A program made the translations under genes and the position numbers. A model generated the notes under the pieces. That model ran no database searches. It had not been told where the DNA came from and saw only the letters and a list, made by a program, of their open reading frames with translations. This document shows positions 1-8,531 of a stretch of DNA of 64,000 bases, in pieces. The stretch is taken from positions 3,466,501 to 3,530,500 of the forward strand of contig NZ_CP115541.1 of NCBI RefSeq assembly GCF_031834595.1, in the 5' to 3' direction. Numbering within the stretch: the first letter of the stretch is position 1; every line of letters starts with the position of its first letter. The stretch is from Stenotrophomonas oahuensis. GTDB lineage: Bacteria; Pseudomonadota; Gammaproteobacteria; Xanthomonadales; Xanthomonadaceae.

Positions 1-2138
1 TGATGTCGCTGGGCGGCCTGGCGCTGGCCACCGGCCTGGTGGTGGATGATTCCATCGTGGTGCTGGAAAGCATCGCCAAGGCGCGTGAGCGTGGCCTGGG
101 CATTCTGCAGGCGGCCATCACCGGCACCCGCGAAGTGAGCATGGCGGTGGTGGCCTCCACCCTGACCACCATCGCGGTGTTCCTGCCGCTGGTGTTCGTG
201 GACGGGATCGCAGGCCAGCTGTTCCGCGACCAGGCCCTGACCGTGGCGATTGCGATTGCGATCTCGCTGCTGGTGGCGATGACCCTGATTCCGATGCTGA
301 GCTCGCTGAAGGGCCGCCCGCCGCTGGCGTTCCCGGAAGAAGCCCCGCACGGCACCTGGCAACCGCAGAGCCGCTGGCTGAAGCCGGTGGCCGGCAGCCG
401 CCGTGGCCTGGGCGCGCTGGTGCGCTGGAGTGTGTTCGGCGTGGCCTGGGTGATCGTCAAGCTGTGGCGTGGCCTGACTGCCGTGGTCGGTCCGGTGATG
501 CGCAAGGCCAGCGACGTGGCGATGAAGCCCTATGCGGGTGCAGAGCGCGGTTACCTCAAACTGCTGCCCAGTGCTCTGGCGCACCCGGGCAAGGTGTTGG
601 GTCTGGCCGCCTTGGCCTTCGTCGCCACGCTGGCGATGGTGCCGATGCTGGGCGCGGACCTGATTCCGCAGTTGGCCCAGGACCGCTTCGAGATGACCGC
701 GAAGCTGCCGGCCGGTACGCCGCTGAAGCAGACCGACGCGCTGGTGCGTGAGCTGCAGCTGGCGCATGCCAAGGATGACAGCATCGCGTCGCTGTATGGC
801 GTGAGCGGCAGCGGCACCCGGCTGGATGCGAATCCCACCGAGAGCGGCGAGAACATCGGCAAGCTGACCGTGGTGATGGCCGGCGGTGGTAGTGCAAAGA
901 CCGAAGCGGAGATCACCGAACGCCTGCGTGCCTCGATGCAGGGCCACCCGGGTGTACAGGTCGACTTCGCCCGGCCGGCGTTGTTCAGCTTCTCCACGCC
1001 GCTGGAAGTGGAGCTGCGCGGCCAGGACATGGCCACGCTGGAACGCGCCGGCCAGGCCCTGGCCGCGATGCTGCGCAACAACCCGCACTACGCCGACGTC
1101 AAGTCGACGGTGGAAGAAGGCTTCCCGGAAATCCAGATCCGCTTCGACCAGGAGCGCGCCGGTGCGCTGGGCCTGACCACGCGCCAGATCGCCGACGTGG
1201 TGGTCAAGAAAGTGCGCGGCGACGTGGCCACCCGCTACAGCTTCCGCGACCGCAAGATAGATGTGCTGGTGCGGGCGCAGGAAGGTGATCGCGCCAGCGT
1301 GGAGAGCATCCGCCGCCTGATCGTCAATCCGGGCAGTGCGCGTCCGGTGACGCTGGACGCGGTGGCGGAGGTGGTCGCGACCAACGGTCCCAGCGAGATC
1401 CACCGCGCCGACCAGACCCGCGTGGCGGTGGTGTCGGCCAACCTGCGCGACATCGATCTGGGCGGTGCGGTGCGGGAAGTGCAGGCCATGGTGGCTGAGC
1501 AGCCGCTGGGTGCCGGGGTCGGCATGCATATCGGCGGGCAGGGCGAGGAGCTGGCCGAATCGGCACGCTCGCTGATCTTCGCCTTCGGCCTGGCGATCTT
1601 CCTGGTGTACCTGGTGATGGCCTCGCAGTTCGAATCACTGCTGCACCCGTTCGTCATTCTGTTCACCATTCCGCTGGCGCTGGTCGGCGCGATCCTCGCG
1701 CTGATGCTGACCGGCAAGCCGATCTCGGTGGTGGTGTTCATCGGTTTGATCCTGCTGGTGGGGCTGGTGACCAAGAACGCGATCATCCTGATCGACAAGG
1801 TCAACCAGCTGCGCGAGGCCGGCGTGGCCAAGCACGAAGCGCTGGTGGAAGGGGCGCGCTCGCGTCTGCGCCCGATCATCATGACCACGCTGTGCACGCT
1901 GTTCGGCTTCCTGCCGCTGGCGGTGGCCATGGGCGAGGGCGCGGAAGTGCGTGCGCCGATGGCGATCACGGTCATCGGTGGCCTGCTGGTGTCCACGCTG
2001 CTCACCCTGCTGGTGATTCCGGTGGTGTATGACCTGCTGGACCGTCGCGGCGATGCTTACTACCGCGAACGCGGTCGCCAGCATGCGCATGCGGCCGAAG
2101 GCCCGATCAGCGGCGGCAACGCCCAGGAGCCGGCATGA
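1..2138 (+). CDS. RND efflux transporter permease, first of two (5' end outside window)
   Basis: Inner-membrane permease of a tripartite RND pump, which uses the proton gradient to export drugs or other amphiphiles through a periplasmic adaptor and an outer-membrane channel. The start lies outside the window; whole codons begin at base 3 and give 711 residues, about two thirds of a usual RND protein. Transmembrane segment 4 shows VVDDSIVVLES with the paired proton-relay aspartates (visible residues 15-16). The second large periplasmic region follows, then the C-terminal membrane block with TKNAIILID. Its stop overlaps the next RND gene by 4 bp (ATGA), so the two permeases are probably coupled. 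Double-permease operons of the MdtBC kind are known; which Stenotrophomonas Sme pump this is cannot be told from this fragment. Confidence 0.9.
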   Translation, partial: MSLGGLALATGLVVDDSIVVLESIAKARERGLGILQAAITGTREVSMAVVASTLTTIAVFLPLVFVDGIAGQLFRDQALTVAIAIAISLLVAMTLIPMLSSLKGRPPLAFPEEAPHGTWQPQSRWLKPVAGSRRGLGALVRWSVFGVAWVIVKLWRGLTAVVGPVMRKASDVAMKPYAGAERGYLKLLPSALAHPGKVLGLAALAFVATLAMVPMLGADLIPQLAQDRFEMTAKLPAGTPLKQTDALVRELQLAHAKDDSIASLYGVSGSGTRLDANPTESGENIGKLTVVMAGGGSAKTEAEITERLRASMQGHPGVQVDFARPALFSFSTPLEVELRGQDMATLERAGQALAAMLRNNPHYADVKSTVEEGFPEIQIRFDQERAGALGLTTRQIADVVVKKVRGDVATRYSFRDRKIDVLVRAQEGDRASVESIRRLIVNPGSARPVTLDAVAEVVATNGPSEIHRADQTRVAVVSANLRDIDLGGAVREVQAMVAEQPLGAGVGMHIGGQGEELAESARSLIFAFGLAIFLVYLVMASQFESLLHPFVILFTIPLALVGAILALMLTGKPISVVVFIGLILLVGLVTKNAIILIDKVNQLREAGVAKHEALVEGARSRLRPIIMTTLCTLFGFLPLAVAMGEGAEVRAPMAITVIGGLLVSTLLTLLVIPVVYDLLDRRGDAYYRERGRQHAHAAEGPISGGNAQEPA

Positions 2139-5100
2139 GCGTCGCCGAGTTCTCCATCCGCCGTCCCATCACCACCATCATGTGCTTCGTCTCACTGGTG
2201 GTGGTGGGGCTGATCGCCGCGTTCCGGCTGCCGCTGGAGGCGCTGCCGGACATCTCCGCGCCGTTCCTGTTCGTGCAGGTGCCGTACACCGGCTCGACCC
2301 CGGAAGAGGTGGAGCGCACCATCATCCGCCCGACCGAGGAAGCGCTGGCGACGATGACCGGGATCAAGCGCATGCGCTCCCAGGCCACGTCGGAAGGGGC
2401 CAGCATCTTCATCGAGTTCACCGACTGGGACCGTGACATCGCCATTGCCGCGTCCGACGCGCGCGAGCGCATCGACGCGATCCGTACCGATCTGCCCGAC
2501 GACCTGCAGCGTTACAACGTGTTCAAGTGGTCCAGCAGCGACGAACCGGTGTTGAAAGTGCGCCTCGCCAGCAGCAGCGACCTCACCGGCGCGTACGACA
2601 TGCTCGACCGCGAGTTCAAGCGGCGCATCGAGCGTATTCCCGGCGTGGCCCGGGTCGAGATCTCGGGCGCGCCGCCGAACGAGGTCGAGATCGCGATCAA
2701 CGCCGACCGCCTGACCGCGCACAACCTGAGCATCAACGAGCTGAACGAGCGTCTGCGCGCGCTGAACTTCTCGATTTCAGCCGGGCAGATCGACGACAAC
2801 GGCCAGCGCGTGCGCATCCAGCCGGTGGGTGAAATCACCGACCTGCAGGAACTGCGCGACTTGGTGATCGACACCAAGGGCCTGCGCCTGGGCGACATCG
2901 CCGAGATCCGGCTCAAGCCCAGCCGCATGCCGTACGGACGGCGCCTGGACGGCAATCCGGCCGTGGGCCTGGATATCTACAAGGAGCGCAGCGCCAACCT
3001 CGTCGAGGTCTCGCGTGCGGCACTGGCCGAAGTGGAGGCCATCCGCAAGCAACCGTCGATGCGCGACGTCAACATCAAGGTGATCGACAACCAGGGCAAG
3101 ACGGTCACCTCGTCGCTGCTGGAGCTGGCCGAAGCCGGTGCGGTCGGCCTGCTGCTGTCGGTGACGGTGCTGTTCTTCTTCCTGCGCCACTGGCCGTCCA
3201 CGCTGATGGTCACCCTGGCCATCCCGATCTGTTTCGTGATCACCCTCGGCTTCATGTATTTCGCCGGGGTCACCCTCAACATCCTGACCATGATGGGCCT
3301 GCTGCTGGCGGTGGGCATGCTGGTCGACAACGCCGTGGTGGTAGTGGAGAGCATCTACCAGGAACGCGAGCGCATGCCCGACCAGCCGCGGCTGGCGTCG
3401 GTCATCGGCACCCGCAACGTGGCCATCGCACTCAGCGCCGGTACCCTGTGCCACTGCATCGTGTTCGTGCCCAACCTGTTCGGCGAAACCAACAACATCA
3501 GCATCTTCATGGCACAGATCGCGATCACCATCTCGGTGTCGCTGCTGGCCTCGTGGCTGGTGGCGGTGAGCCTGATTCCGATGCTGTCCGCACGCATGCA
3601 GACGCCGAAGCTGGTGCATTCGCAGACCGGCGTCATCGCCCGCCTGCAGCGCCGTTACGCCAAGGTGCTGCAGTGGACGCTGGAACACCGCGGCTGGAGC
3701 GTGTTCGGCATCATCATGGTGGTGCTGATCAGCTTCGTCCCGATGAAGCTGACCAAGATCGACATGTTCGGCGGTGAAGGCGGCACCGACGTGTTCATCG
3801 GCTACAACTGGAAGGGGGCCTACACCCGCGCACAGATGTCCGATGAAGTGGCCCGGGTCGAGAAGTACCTGGACCAGAACCGCGAAAAGCTGCACATCAC
3901 CCAGGTGTATTCCTGGTACAGCGAGCAGGAAGGCAGCAGCACCATCGTGACCCTGGACGAGAAGCACGCCGGCAACATGGCGGCGGTGCAGGAGAGCCTG
4001 CGCAAGGGCCTGCCGCGCTCCGCCCGGGCCGACTACATCGTGGGCAACCAGGGCGGTGATGGCGGCGGTGGCGGTGGCAACCAGGGCGTGCAGGTACAGC
4101 TGGTCGGCGATTCCACCCAGATGCTGCAGGAAATCGGCGAAGAAGTGGTGCCGTTGCTGGCCCAGCGCAAGGAGCTGCGTGACGTACGCATCGACAATGG
4201 CGAGAAGGGCAGCGAGCTGTCCATCCATGTCGACCGCGAGCGTGCGGCCGCGTTCGGCTTCAATGCCGAGCAGGTGGCCAGCTTCGTTGGCCTGGCCCTG
4301 CGTGGTGCGCCGCTGCGCGAGTTCCGCCGCGGTGACAGCGAAGTGCCGGTGTGGGTGCGTTTCGCCGGTGCCGAGCAGAGCAGCCCGGAAGACCTGGCCA
4401 GCTACACCGTGCGTACCGGCGACGGGCGCTCGGTGCCGCTGCTGAGCCTGGTGGACGTCAGCATCAAACCCTCTGCCACCCGCGTCGGTCGCACCAACCG
4501 GCAGACCACGCTGACCATCAAGGCCAACCTGGCCGAGAAGGTGACGGCACCGGAGGGGCGCAAGGCGATGGAGGAAATCCTCAAGCCGATGAGCTTCCCG
4601 GCCGGCTACAACTTCACCTTCGACGGCGGCGATTACGGCGACGACGATGAAGCCATGCAGCAGATGATGTTCAACCTGCTGATCGCGCTGGTGATGATCT
4701 ACGTGGTGATGGCGGCGGTGTTCGAGTCGCTGTTGTTCCCGGCGGCGATCATGAGCGGCGTGCTGTTCTCGATCTTCGGGGTGTTCTGGCTGTTCTGGCT
4801 CACCGGTACCGCGTTCGGGATCATGTCCTTCATCGGGATCCTGGTGCTGATGGGCGTGGTGGTGAACAACGGCATCGTGATGATCGAGCACATCAACAAC
4901 CTGCGACGGCGTGGCATGGCCCGCACGATGGCGCTGGTGGAAGGCTCTCGTGAGCGTCTGCGCCCAATCATGATGACCATGGGCACGGCGATCCTGGCAA
5001 TGATTCCGATCTCGCTGACCGACACCCAGCTGCTGGGTGATGGCCCGCCGTACTATCCGATGGCGCGTGCGATCGCCGGTGGGTTGGCGTTCTCCACCGT

Positions 5101-5230
5101 GGTCAGCCTGCTGTTCCTGCCGACCATCTACGCGATGCTGGATGACATGAGCATCGGCGTGGCCCGCATCGTGCGGCGGGCGAGGGGATTGCCGCCGAAG
5201 GGCAGCGAAGCGGTGATCGAGCCGGCGTGA
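2135..5230 (+). CDS. RND efflux transporter permease, second of two
   Basis: Full-length RND permease of 1031 residues. It starts MSVAEFSIRRPITT, typical of the family's N-terminal transmembrane segment, has two large periplasmic regions, and has segment 4 with GMLVDNAVVVVES. Here the proton-relay pair is Asp398-Asn399, not the Asp-Asp of AcrB and of its upstream neighbour. A run of glycines (residues 640-648) sits in the second periplasmic region and looks like a flexible linker. The ATGA overlap with the upstream permease suggests translational coupling and a heteromeric pump or two pumps sharing one adaptor. The gene is followed by a strong hairpin terminator, so it ends the operon. Substrate unknown. 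Confidence 0.9.
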   Translation: MSVAEFSIRRPITTIMCFVSLVVVGLIAAFRLPLEALPDISAPFLFVQVPYTGSTPEEVERTIIRPTEEALATMTGIKRMRSQATSEGASIFIEFTDWDRDIAIAASDARERIDAIRTDLPDDLQRYNVFKWSSSDEPVLKVRLASSSDLTGAYDMLDREFKRRIERIPGVARVEISGAPPNEVEIAINADRLTAHNLSINELNERLRALNFSISAGQIDDNGQRVRIQPVGEITDLQELRDLVIDTKGLRLGDIAEIRLKPSRMPYGRRLDGNPAVGLDIYKERSANLVEVSRAALAEVEAIRKQPSMRDVNIKVIDNQGKTVTSSLLELAEAGAVGLLLSVTVLFFFLRHWPSTLMVTLAIPICFVITLGFMYFAGVTLNILTMMGLLLAVGMLVDNAVVVVESIYQERERMPDQPRLASVIGTRNVAIALSAGTLCHCIVFVPNLFGETNNISIFMAQIAITISVSLLASWLVAVSLIPMLSARMQTPKLVHSQTGVIARLQRRYAKVLQWTLEHRGWSVFGIIMVVLISFVPMKLTKIDMFGGEGGTDVFIGYNWKGAYTRAQMSDEVARVEKYLDQNREKLHITQVYSWYSEQEGSSTIVTLDEKHAGNMAAVQESLRKGLPRSARADYIVGNQGGDGGGGGGNQGVQVQLVGDSTQMLQEIGEEVVPLLAQRKELRDVRIDNGEKGSELSIHVDRERAAAFGFNAEQVASFVGLALRGAPLREFRRGDSEVPVWVRFAGAEQSSPEDLASYTVRTGDGRSVPLLSLVDVSIKPSATRVGRTNRQTTLTIKANLAEKVTAPEGRKAMEEILKPMSFPAGYNFTFDGGDYGDDDEAMQQMMFNLLIALVMIYVVMAAVFESLLFPAAIMSGVLFSIFGVFWLFWLTGTAFGIMSFIGILVLMGVVVNNGIVMIEHINNLRRRGMARTMALVEGSRERLRPIMMTMGTAILAMIPISLTDTQLLGDGPPYYPMARAIAGGLAFSTVVSLLFLPTIYAMLDDMSIGVARIVRRARGLPPKGSEAVIEPA

Positions 5231-5233
5231 ACG

Positions 5234-5263
5234 AAACGGGCCACGCAATGCGTGGCCCGTTTT
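5234..5263 (+). terminator. Rho-independent terminator after the RND operon
   Basis: GC-rich perfect stem built on CGGGCCACGC and its complement, flanked by A and T runs, 4 bases after the stop of the second permease. The flanking A run means it could also work for the minus-strand gene that ends at 5309. Confidence 0.75.
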
Positions 5264-5274
5264 CATGGCATCCC

Positions 5275-5303
5275 GGTAGGTACCGACCGTTGGTCGGTAC
5301 CGG
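5275..5303 (+). repeat. SMAG-type GTAG palindrome
   Basis: GGTAG head followed by the palindrome GTACCGACC-GTT-GGTCGGTAC. This is the REP-like family known in S. maltophilia as SMAG. It lies between two convergent genes. Confidence 0.8.
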
Positions 5304-5308
5304 AACCA

Positions 5309-6529
5309 TCACGCCACCTTATGCCACACCTGGAACCCGGTCAGCCACAACCCCAGCATGCTGCCCAGGTTGGTCAACATGAAGGTCAGCACCACCCGGG
5401 TGACCCGGTTCCGGTACCAGCCCTTCAGCGTCTGCGCATCATCACGCAGCTTCAGGAAGTCCTCGTACGCCGGCTTGCGCAGCCGCGTTTCTACCAATGC
5501 GGCGAACGCGCCGGTGGGAATGCTCAACCGGAACGGCTTGAACGGCGCGACCACGATCGCGGTCAGGATGCTCAGCGGGTGGCTGCCGGCCAGCAGGCAG
5601 CCCAGCCCGGCCAGGCCGCCGGTGTACATCGCCCACACTGCCAGCAGTTCCGTCCCCATGCCCAGGCCGCCGCGGTAGAAGCCCACGCCGATACCGGTCA
5701 GCACCACGGCCAGAATGCCGAGCGTGATCCACGGAATGTTGCGCTTCGGCGGCACCGCTTCCAGCGACTCACGCAGCGGACCGGGAGCCTCGGTATCGCT
5801 TTCCAGATACTTGGCCAGCCCGGCCAGATGGCCGGCACCGACCACCGCCAGCACTTCGCGCTGGGCCGGGTCGTGGCTTTCGCGCAGACGCGTGGCCATG
5901 TAGCGGTCGCGCTCGCCGATGATGGTTTCGTACAGCTCGGGGCTTTCGCTGGCGAACTCGCCGAAGCTGGCTTCTAGCATGTCGCCCTGCTTGAGCTTTT
6001 CGATCTCTTCTTCGCCCACGTCTTCCGACGCGAACAGACCGGCCCCCAGGCCCATCACCAGCTTGATCTTGCCGAAGAAGCCCAGCCGCTGCGAGGCGCG
6101 CTTGAAGGTCAGGCCGACTTCGCGGTCAATCAGGTGCACCGGCAGGTTGCGTTCATTGGCCAGTCCGACCGCGCGCTTGAGTTCGGCACCGGGTTCGATG
6201 CCCAGCTGTTCTGCCAGACGGCGCTGATAGGCGGCCAAGGCGAGGTTGGCGGCGAACAGCGCCACGCGGCCCTTTCGGATCACCTCGATCAGGTCCAGCT
6301 TGGCCAGCGCGTCAGGGTTGGTCAGCGCCTGCAGGCGCTGCGGGTCCAGTTCAACGGCCACCGCGTCGAAGCGACCGCTTTCGATGGCTTTCTCGACGGC
6401 CTGCACACTGGCCTGGGAGACGTGCGCGGTGCCCAGCAGGGTGTAGCGCACGCCATCGCGTTCGACGACCTTGACCGGTTGCCCGGCGAACAGGCTGTCG
6501 CCATTGTCTTGCGTTGTAATGTCGGTCAT
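5309..6529 (-). CDS. TraB/PrgY-family membrane protein
   Basis: About 406 residues starting MTDITTQDNGD. The N-terminal two thirds match the TraB/PrgY family: LLGTAHVSQASV near residue 30, VAVELDPQRL, and a late AVVGAGHLAGL. The last ~130 residues form about four hydrophobic helices, so it is probably an inner-membrane protein. Family members include enterococcal pheromone-shutdown proteins and archaeal and eukaryotic relatives; the biochemical role is unsettled, and a metalloprotease-like fold has been proposed. I chose the ATG at 6529, 4 bases after the upstream acetyltransferase stop; an ATG at 6541, overlapping that gene, is also possible. It looks like the last gene of the aguB-acetyltransferase group. 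Confidence 0.8.
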   Translation of the reverse strand: MTDITTQDNGDSLFAGQPVKVVERDGVRYTLLGTAHVSQASVQAVEKAIESGRFDAVAVELDPQRLQALTNPDALAKLDLIEVIRKGRVALFAANLALAAYQRRLAEQLGIEPGAELKRAVGLANERNLPVHLIDREVGLTFKRASQRLGFFGKIKLVMGLGAGLFASEDVGEEEIEKLKQGDMLEASFGEFASESPELYETIIGERDRYMATRLRESHDPAQREVLAVVGAGHLAGLAKYLESDTEAPGPLRESLEAVPPKRNIPWITLGILAVVLTGIGVGFYRGGLGMGTELLAVWAMYTGGLAGLGCLLAGSHPLSILTAIVVAPFKPFRLSIPTGAFAALVETRLRKPAYEDFLKLRDDAQTLKGWYRNRVTRVVLTFMLTNLGSMLGLWLTGFQVWHKVA

Positions 6530-6533
6530 TGCG

Positions 6534-7064
6534 TCATTCATTGGAGGGGGCGCTGTCGGCACCATCGCCGAGCGCGCGCTGCATCTGCACGGTATCCAGC
6601 CAACGGCCGTGCTTACGACCGAGGCCACGGAACACGCCGACCAGATGGAAGCCGAAGCGCTCGTGCAGTTTGATCGAGGCGGTGTTGGAAGGTTCCCCGA
6701 TCACCGCCACCATCTGCCGGTAACCGCGCGCGACGCAGGCGTCGATCAGGCCCTGCATCAGCGCGGTGCCAACGCCACGCCCCTGGAAGGCGGCATCGAC
6801 ATAGACCGAGTTCTCCACGGTCCACTGGTAGGCGATGCGTGCGCGGTAGGTGTTGGCGTAGGCATAGCCGGCGACCTGGCCGTCGACTATGGCGACGATG
6901 TAGGGGAAGCCCCGGCCGACGATGTCGTGCATGCGCCGCAGCATCTCGGTGGCGTCGGGGACTTCGTACTCGTAGGTGTTGACGAAGTCGGTGACTTCCA
7001 CCGCATAGATGGCGGTGATGGCGACGATATCCTCGTCGCGGGCGTCGCGCAGGTGCACGGTCAC
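6534..7064 (-). CDS. GNAT N-acetyltransferase (phosphinothricin/MnaT-like)
   Basis: 176 residues with a GTG start. The acetyl-CoA-binding motif A is clear (VYVDAAFQGRGVGTALMQ, Q/RxxGxG/A type), preceded by VENSVYV and followed by NxASIKLHERFGF, the pattern of the Pat/Bar/YncA (MnaT) branch that acetylates amino groups of phosphinothricin, methionine sulfone or related amino-acid analogues. It lies 20 bases downstream of aguB on the same strand and is probably cotranscribed. A role in polyamine acetylation is possible from context, but the motif resembles the phosphinothricin branch more than SpeG. Confidence 0.85.
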   Translation of the reverse strand: MTVHLRDARDEDIVAITAIYAVEVTDFVNTYEYEVPDATEMLRRMHDIVGRGFPYIVAIVDGQVAGYAYANTYRARIAYQWTVENSVYVDAAFQGRGVGTALMQGLIDACVARGYRQMVAVIGEPSNTASIKLHERFGFHLVGVFRGLGRKHGRWLDTVQMQRALGDGADSAPSNE

Positions 7065-7084
7065 GGGGCAGAGGTCCTGTGGGT

Positions 7085-7972
7085 TCAGTCGATGTAGCGC
7101 TTGAGCAGGTCGCCGTAGGCGTCGATGCGGCGGTCACGCAGGAACGGCCAGATGCGGCGCACGTGTTCGCAGCGCTGCAGATCGACCTCGCAGACCAGTA
7201 CGGTGGCATCGCCACCGGCTTCAGCGATGAACTCGCCCTGTGGGCCGAGCACGTGGCTGTTGCCCCAGAACTGGATACCGGAAGCACCGAGCGGGGAGGG
7301 CTCATGGCCGACGCGGTTGCAGCTGAGCACGGGCACGCCGTTGGCCACGGCATGGCCCCGGTGGCTGAGCACCCAGGCATCGCGCTGGCGGTTCTGTTCA
7401 TCCTGCTGGTCGTCCGGATCCCAGCCGATGGCGGTGGGGTAGAGAAGCAGCTCGGCCCCGGCCAGCGCCATCAGGCGCGCGGCTTCGGGATACCACTGGT
7501 CCCAGCAGACAAGCACGCCAAGGCGACCGACCGAGGTGTCGATGGGCTTGAAGCCAATGTCGCCGGGCGTGAAGTAGAACTTCTCGTAGAAGCCCGGATC
7601 ATCCGGAATGTGCATCTTGCGATACTTGCCGAGCAGGGTGCCGTCCTTCTCGAACACCACGGCGGTGTTGTGATACAGGCCGGCGGCGCGGCGCTCGAAC
7701 AGCGAGCCGACAATGACCACGCCATGCTTCTTGGCGAGCGCGCCGAGGCGTTCGGTGCTGGGGCCGGGAATCGGCTCGGCCAGGTCGAATTCGTCCACGG
7801 ATTCGTGCTGGCAGAAGTAGGCGCCGTTATGCAGTTCCTGCAACAGGACCAGCTTGGCCCCCTGCGCGGCGGCCTCGGCCACGCGCGTTTCAATCACAGC
7901 CAGGTTGGCCTCGGCATCGCCATGGTTGCGCTCCTGGATCAGGGCGACGGTAAGGGGGTGACGTGGGCTCAT
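7085..7972 (-). CDS. aguB: N-carbamoylputrescine amidohydrolase
   Basis: 295-residue carbon-nitrogen hydrolase (nitrilase superfamily). It hydrolyses N-carbamoylputrescine to putrescine, CO2 and ammonia, the last step of arginine-agmatine-putrescine synthesis. The Glu-Lys-Cys triad is visible: E46 in LLQELHNGAYFCQ, K119 in GKYRKMHIPDD and C156 in LVCWDQWYPEAAR. The YFCQ and HIPDDPGFYEKFYFTPGD stretches are typical of AguB and plant CPA. Agmatine deiminase lies upstream on the same strand, supporting the pathway assignment, although the two are separated by a 559-base spacer with long hairpins. Confidence 0.95.
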   Translation of the reverse strand: MSPRHPLTVALIQERNHGDAEANLAVIETRVAEAAAQGAKLVLLQELHNGAYFCQHESVDEFDLAEPIPGPSTERLGALAKKHGVVIVGSLFERRAAGLYHNTAVVFEKDGTLLGKYRKMHIPDDPGFYEKFYFTPGDIGFKPIDTSVGRLGVLVCWDQWYPEAARLMALAGAELLLYPTAIGWDPDDQQDEQNRQRDAWVLSHRGHAVANGVPVLSCNRVGHEPSPLGASGIQFWGNSHVLGPQGEFIAEAGGDATVLVCEVDLQRCEHVRRIWPFLRDRRIDAYGDLLKRYID

Positions 7973-8146
7973 CCGATGCGGGTCCTGCGGGCAGAAAAAC
8001 GCAGTTTATCGCGGATGGGTCAGCGCCGCGTGTTGTCGGTTGAATGCGCGCTAACAGCCTTGATTGCACGGACTGCGTGTCGCCGGGCGTTGCCCGGCTG
8101 CTTTTGGATCCATGCGAACAACCCTCGGCTGCCGGTCTACGTGTCT

Positions 8147-8251
8147 GGGGCCGGCGGGTGGGGGGTACGGGACACGCCTTAAATCTCCCGTTAGGCTCGG
8201 GCGGCACATCCATGTGCCTTCACGGTCCCGTACCCCCCACCCGCCGGCCCC
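8147..8251 (-). repeat. Long-stem hairpin element, copy 1
   Basis: Perfect 27-bp inverted repeat: arm 8147-8173 pairs with 8225-8251 around a 51-base loop. Inside the loop is a second hairpin (8203-8218, arms GGCACAT/ATGTGCC). The stem ends GGGAC...GTCCC. Read on the minus strand, the loop resembles that of copy 2 (ACATGGATGT core, GAGCC, then GGCGT before the closing arm), so this copy is inverted relative to copy 2. Either a mobile palindromic repeat or a structured RNA in the aguA-aguB spacer. Confidence 0.75.
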
Positions 8252-8329
8252 TCGATACATGGTCGGTGGCCATGGGAAATGCCATGGGCACGTGCCTTTG
8301 ATCTTCGGTGGCCACCGGCCAACTGTCTG

Positions 8330-8435
8330 GGGCGTGCCGGGGTGGGTTTGCGGGACCGTAGAAAACATGGATGTTTTCTACGAGCCCCCATGGATGGGTT
8401 TACGGCGTGTCCCGCAAACCCACCCCGGTACGCCC
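8330..8435 (+). repeat. Long-stem hairpin element, copy 2
   Basis: 27-bp inverted repeat (8330-8356 with 8409-8435) broken only by one G-T position, which would be a G-U pair in RNA. The 52-base loop holds a nested 11-bp hairpin at 8358-8381 (arms GTAGAAAACAT/ATGTTTTCTAC). Its stem sequence differs from copy 1 at many positions, but both arms have changed together, so base pairing is kept while sequence drifts. Confidence 0.75.
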
Positions 8436-8483
8436 AAACACGGAAACCGATGAACCACAGGCTGTTCGCCCAAAACCAAGAAC

Positions 8484-8506
8484 GCCGGGCAAGAGCCCGG
8501 CGCTAC
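8484..8506 (-). repeat. SMAG-type GTAG palindrome
   Basis: On the minus strand GTAG is followed by CGCCGGGC-TCTT-GCCCGGCG. It lies just 3' of aguA and may also end or stabilise its transcript. Confidence 0.65.
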
Positions 8507-8531
8507 GTAGCAGCTCGAATGCCGACACGCT

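Noticed and set aside
2777..5266. 829-residue open frame on the minus strand opposite the second RND gene
   Set aside because: His/Gln-rich composition typical of an antisense frame over a high-GC gene; no start signals or domains.
8044..8453. Several short frames in the aguA-aguB spacer
   Set aside because: They run through palindromic stems in all frames with Pro/Arg-rich composition; the hairpins explain the sequence.
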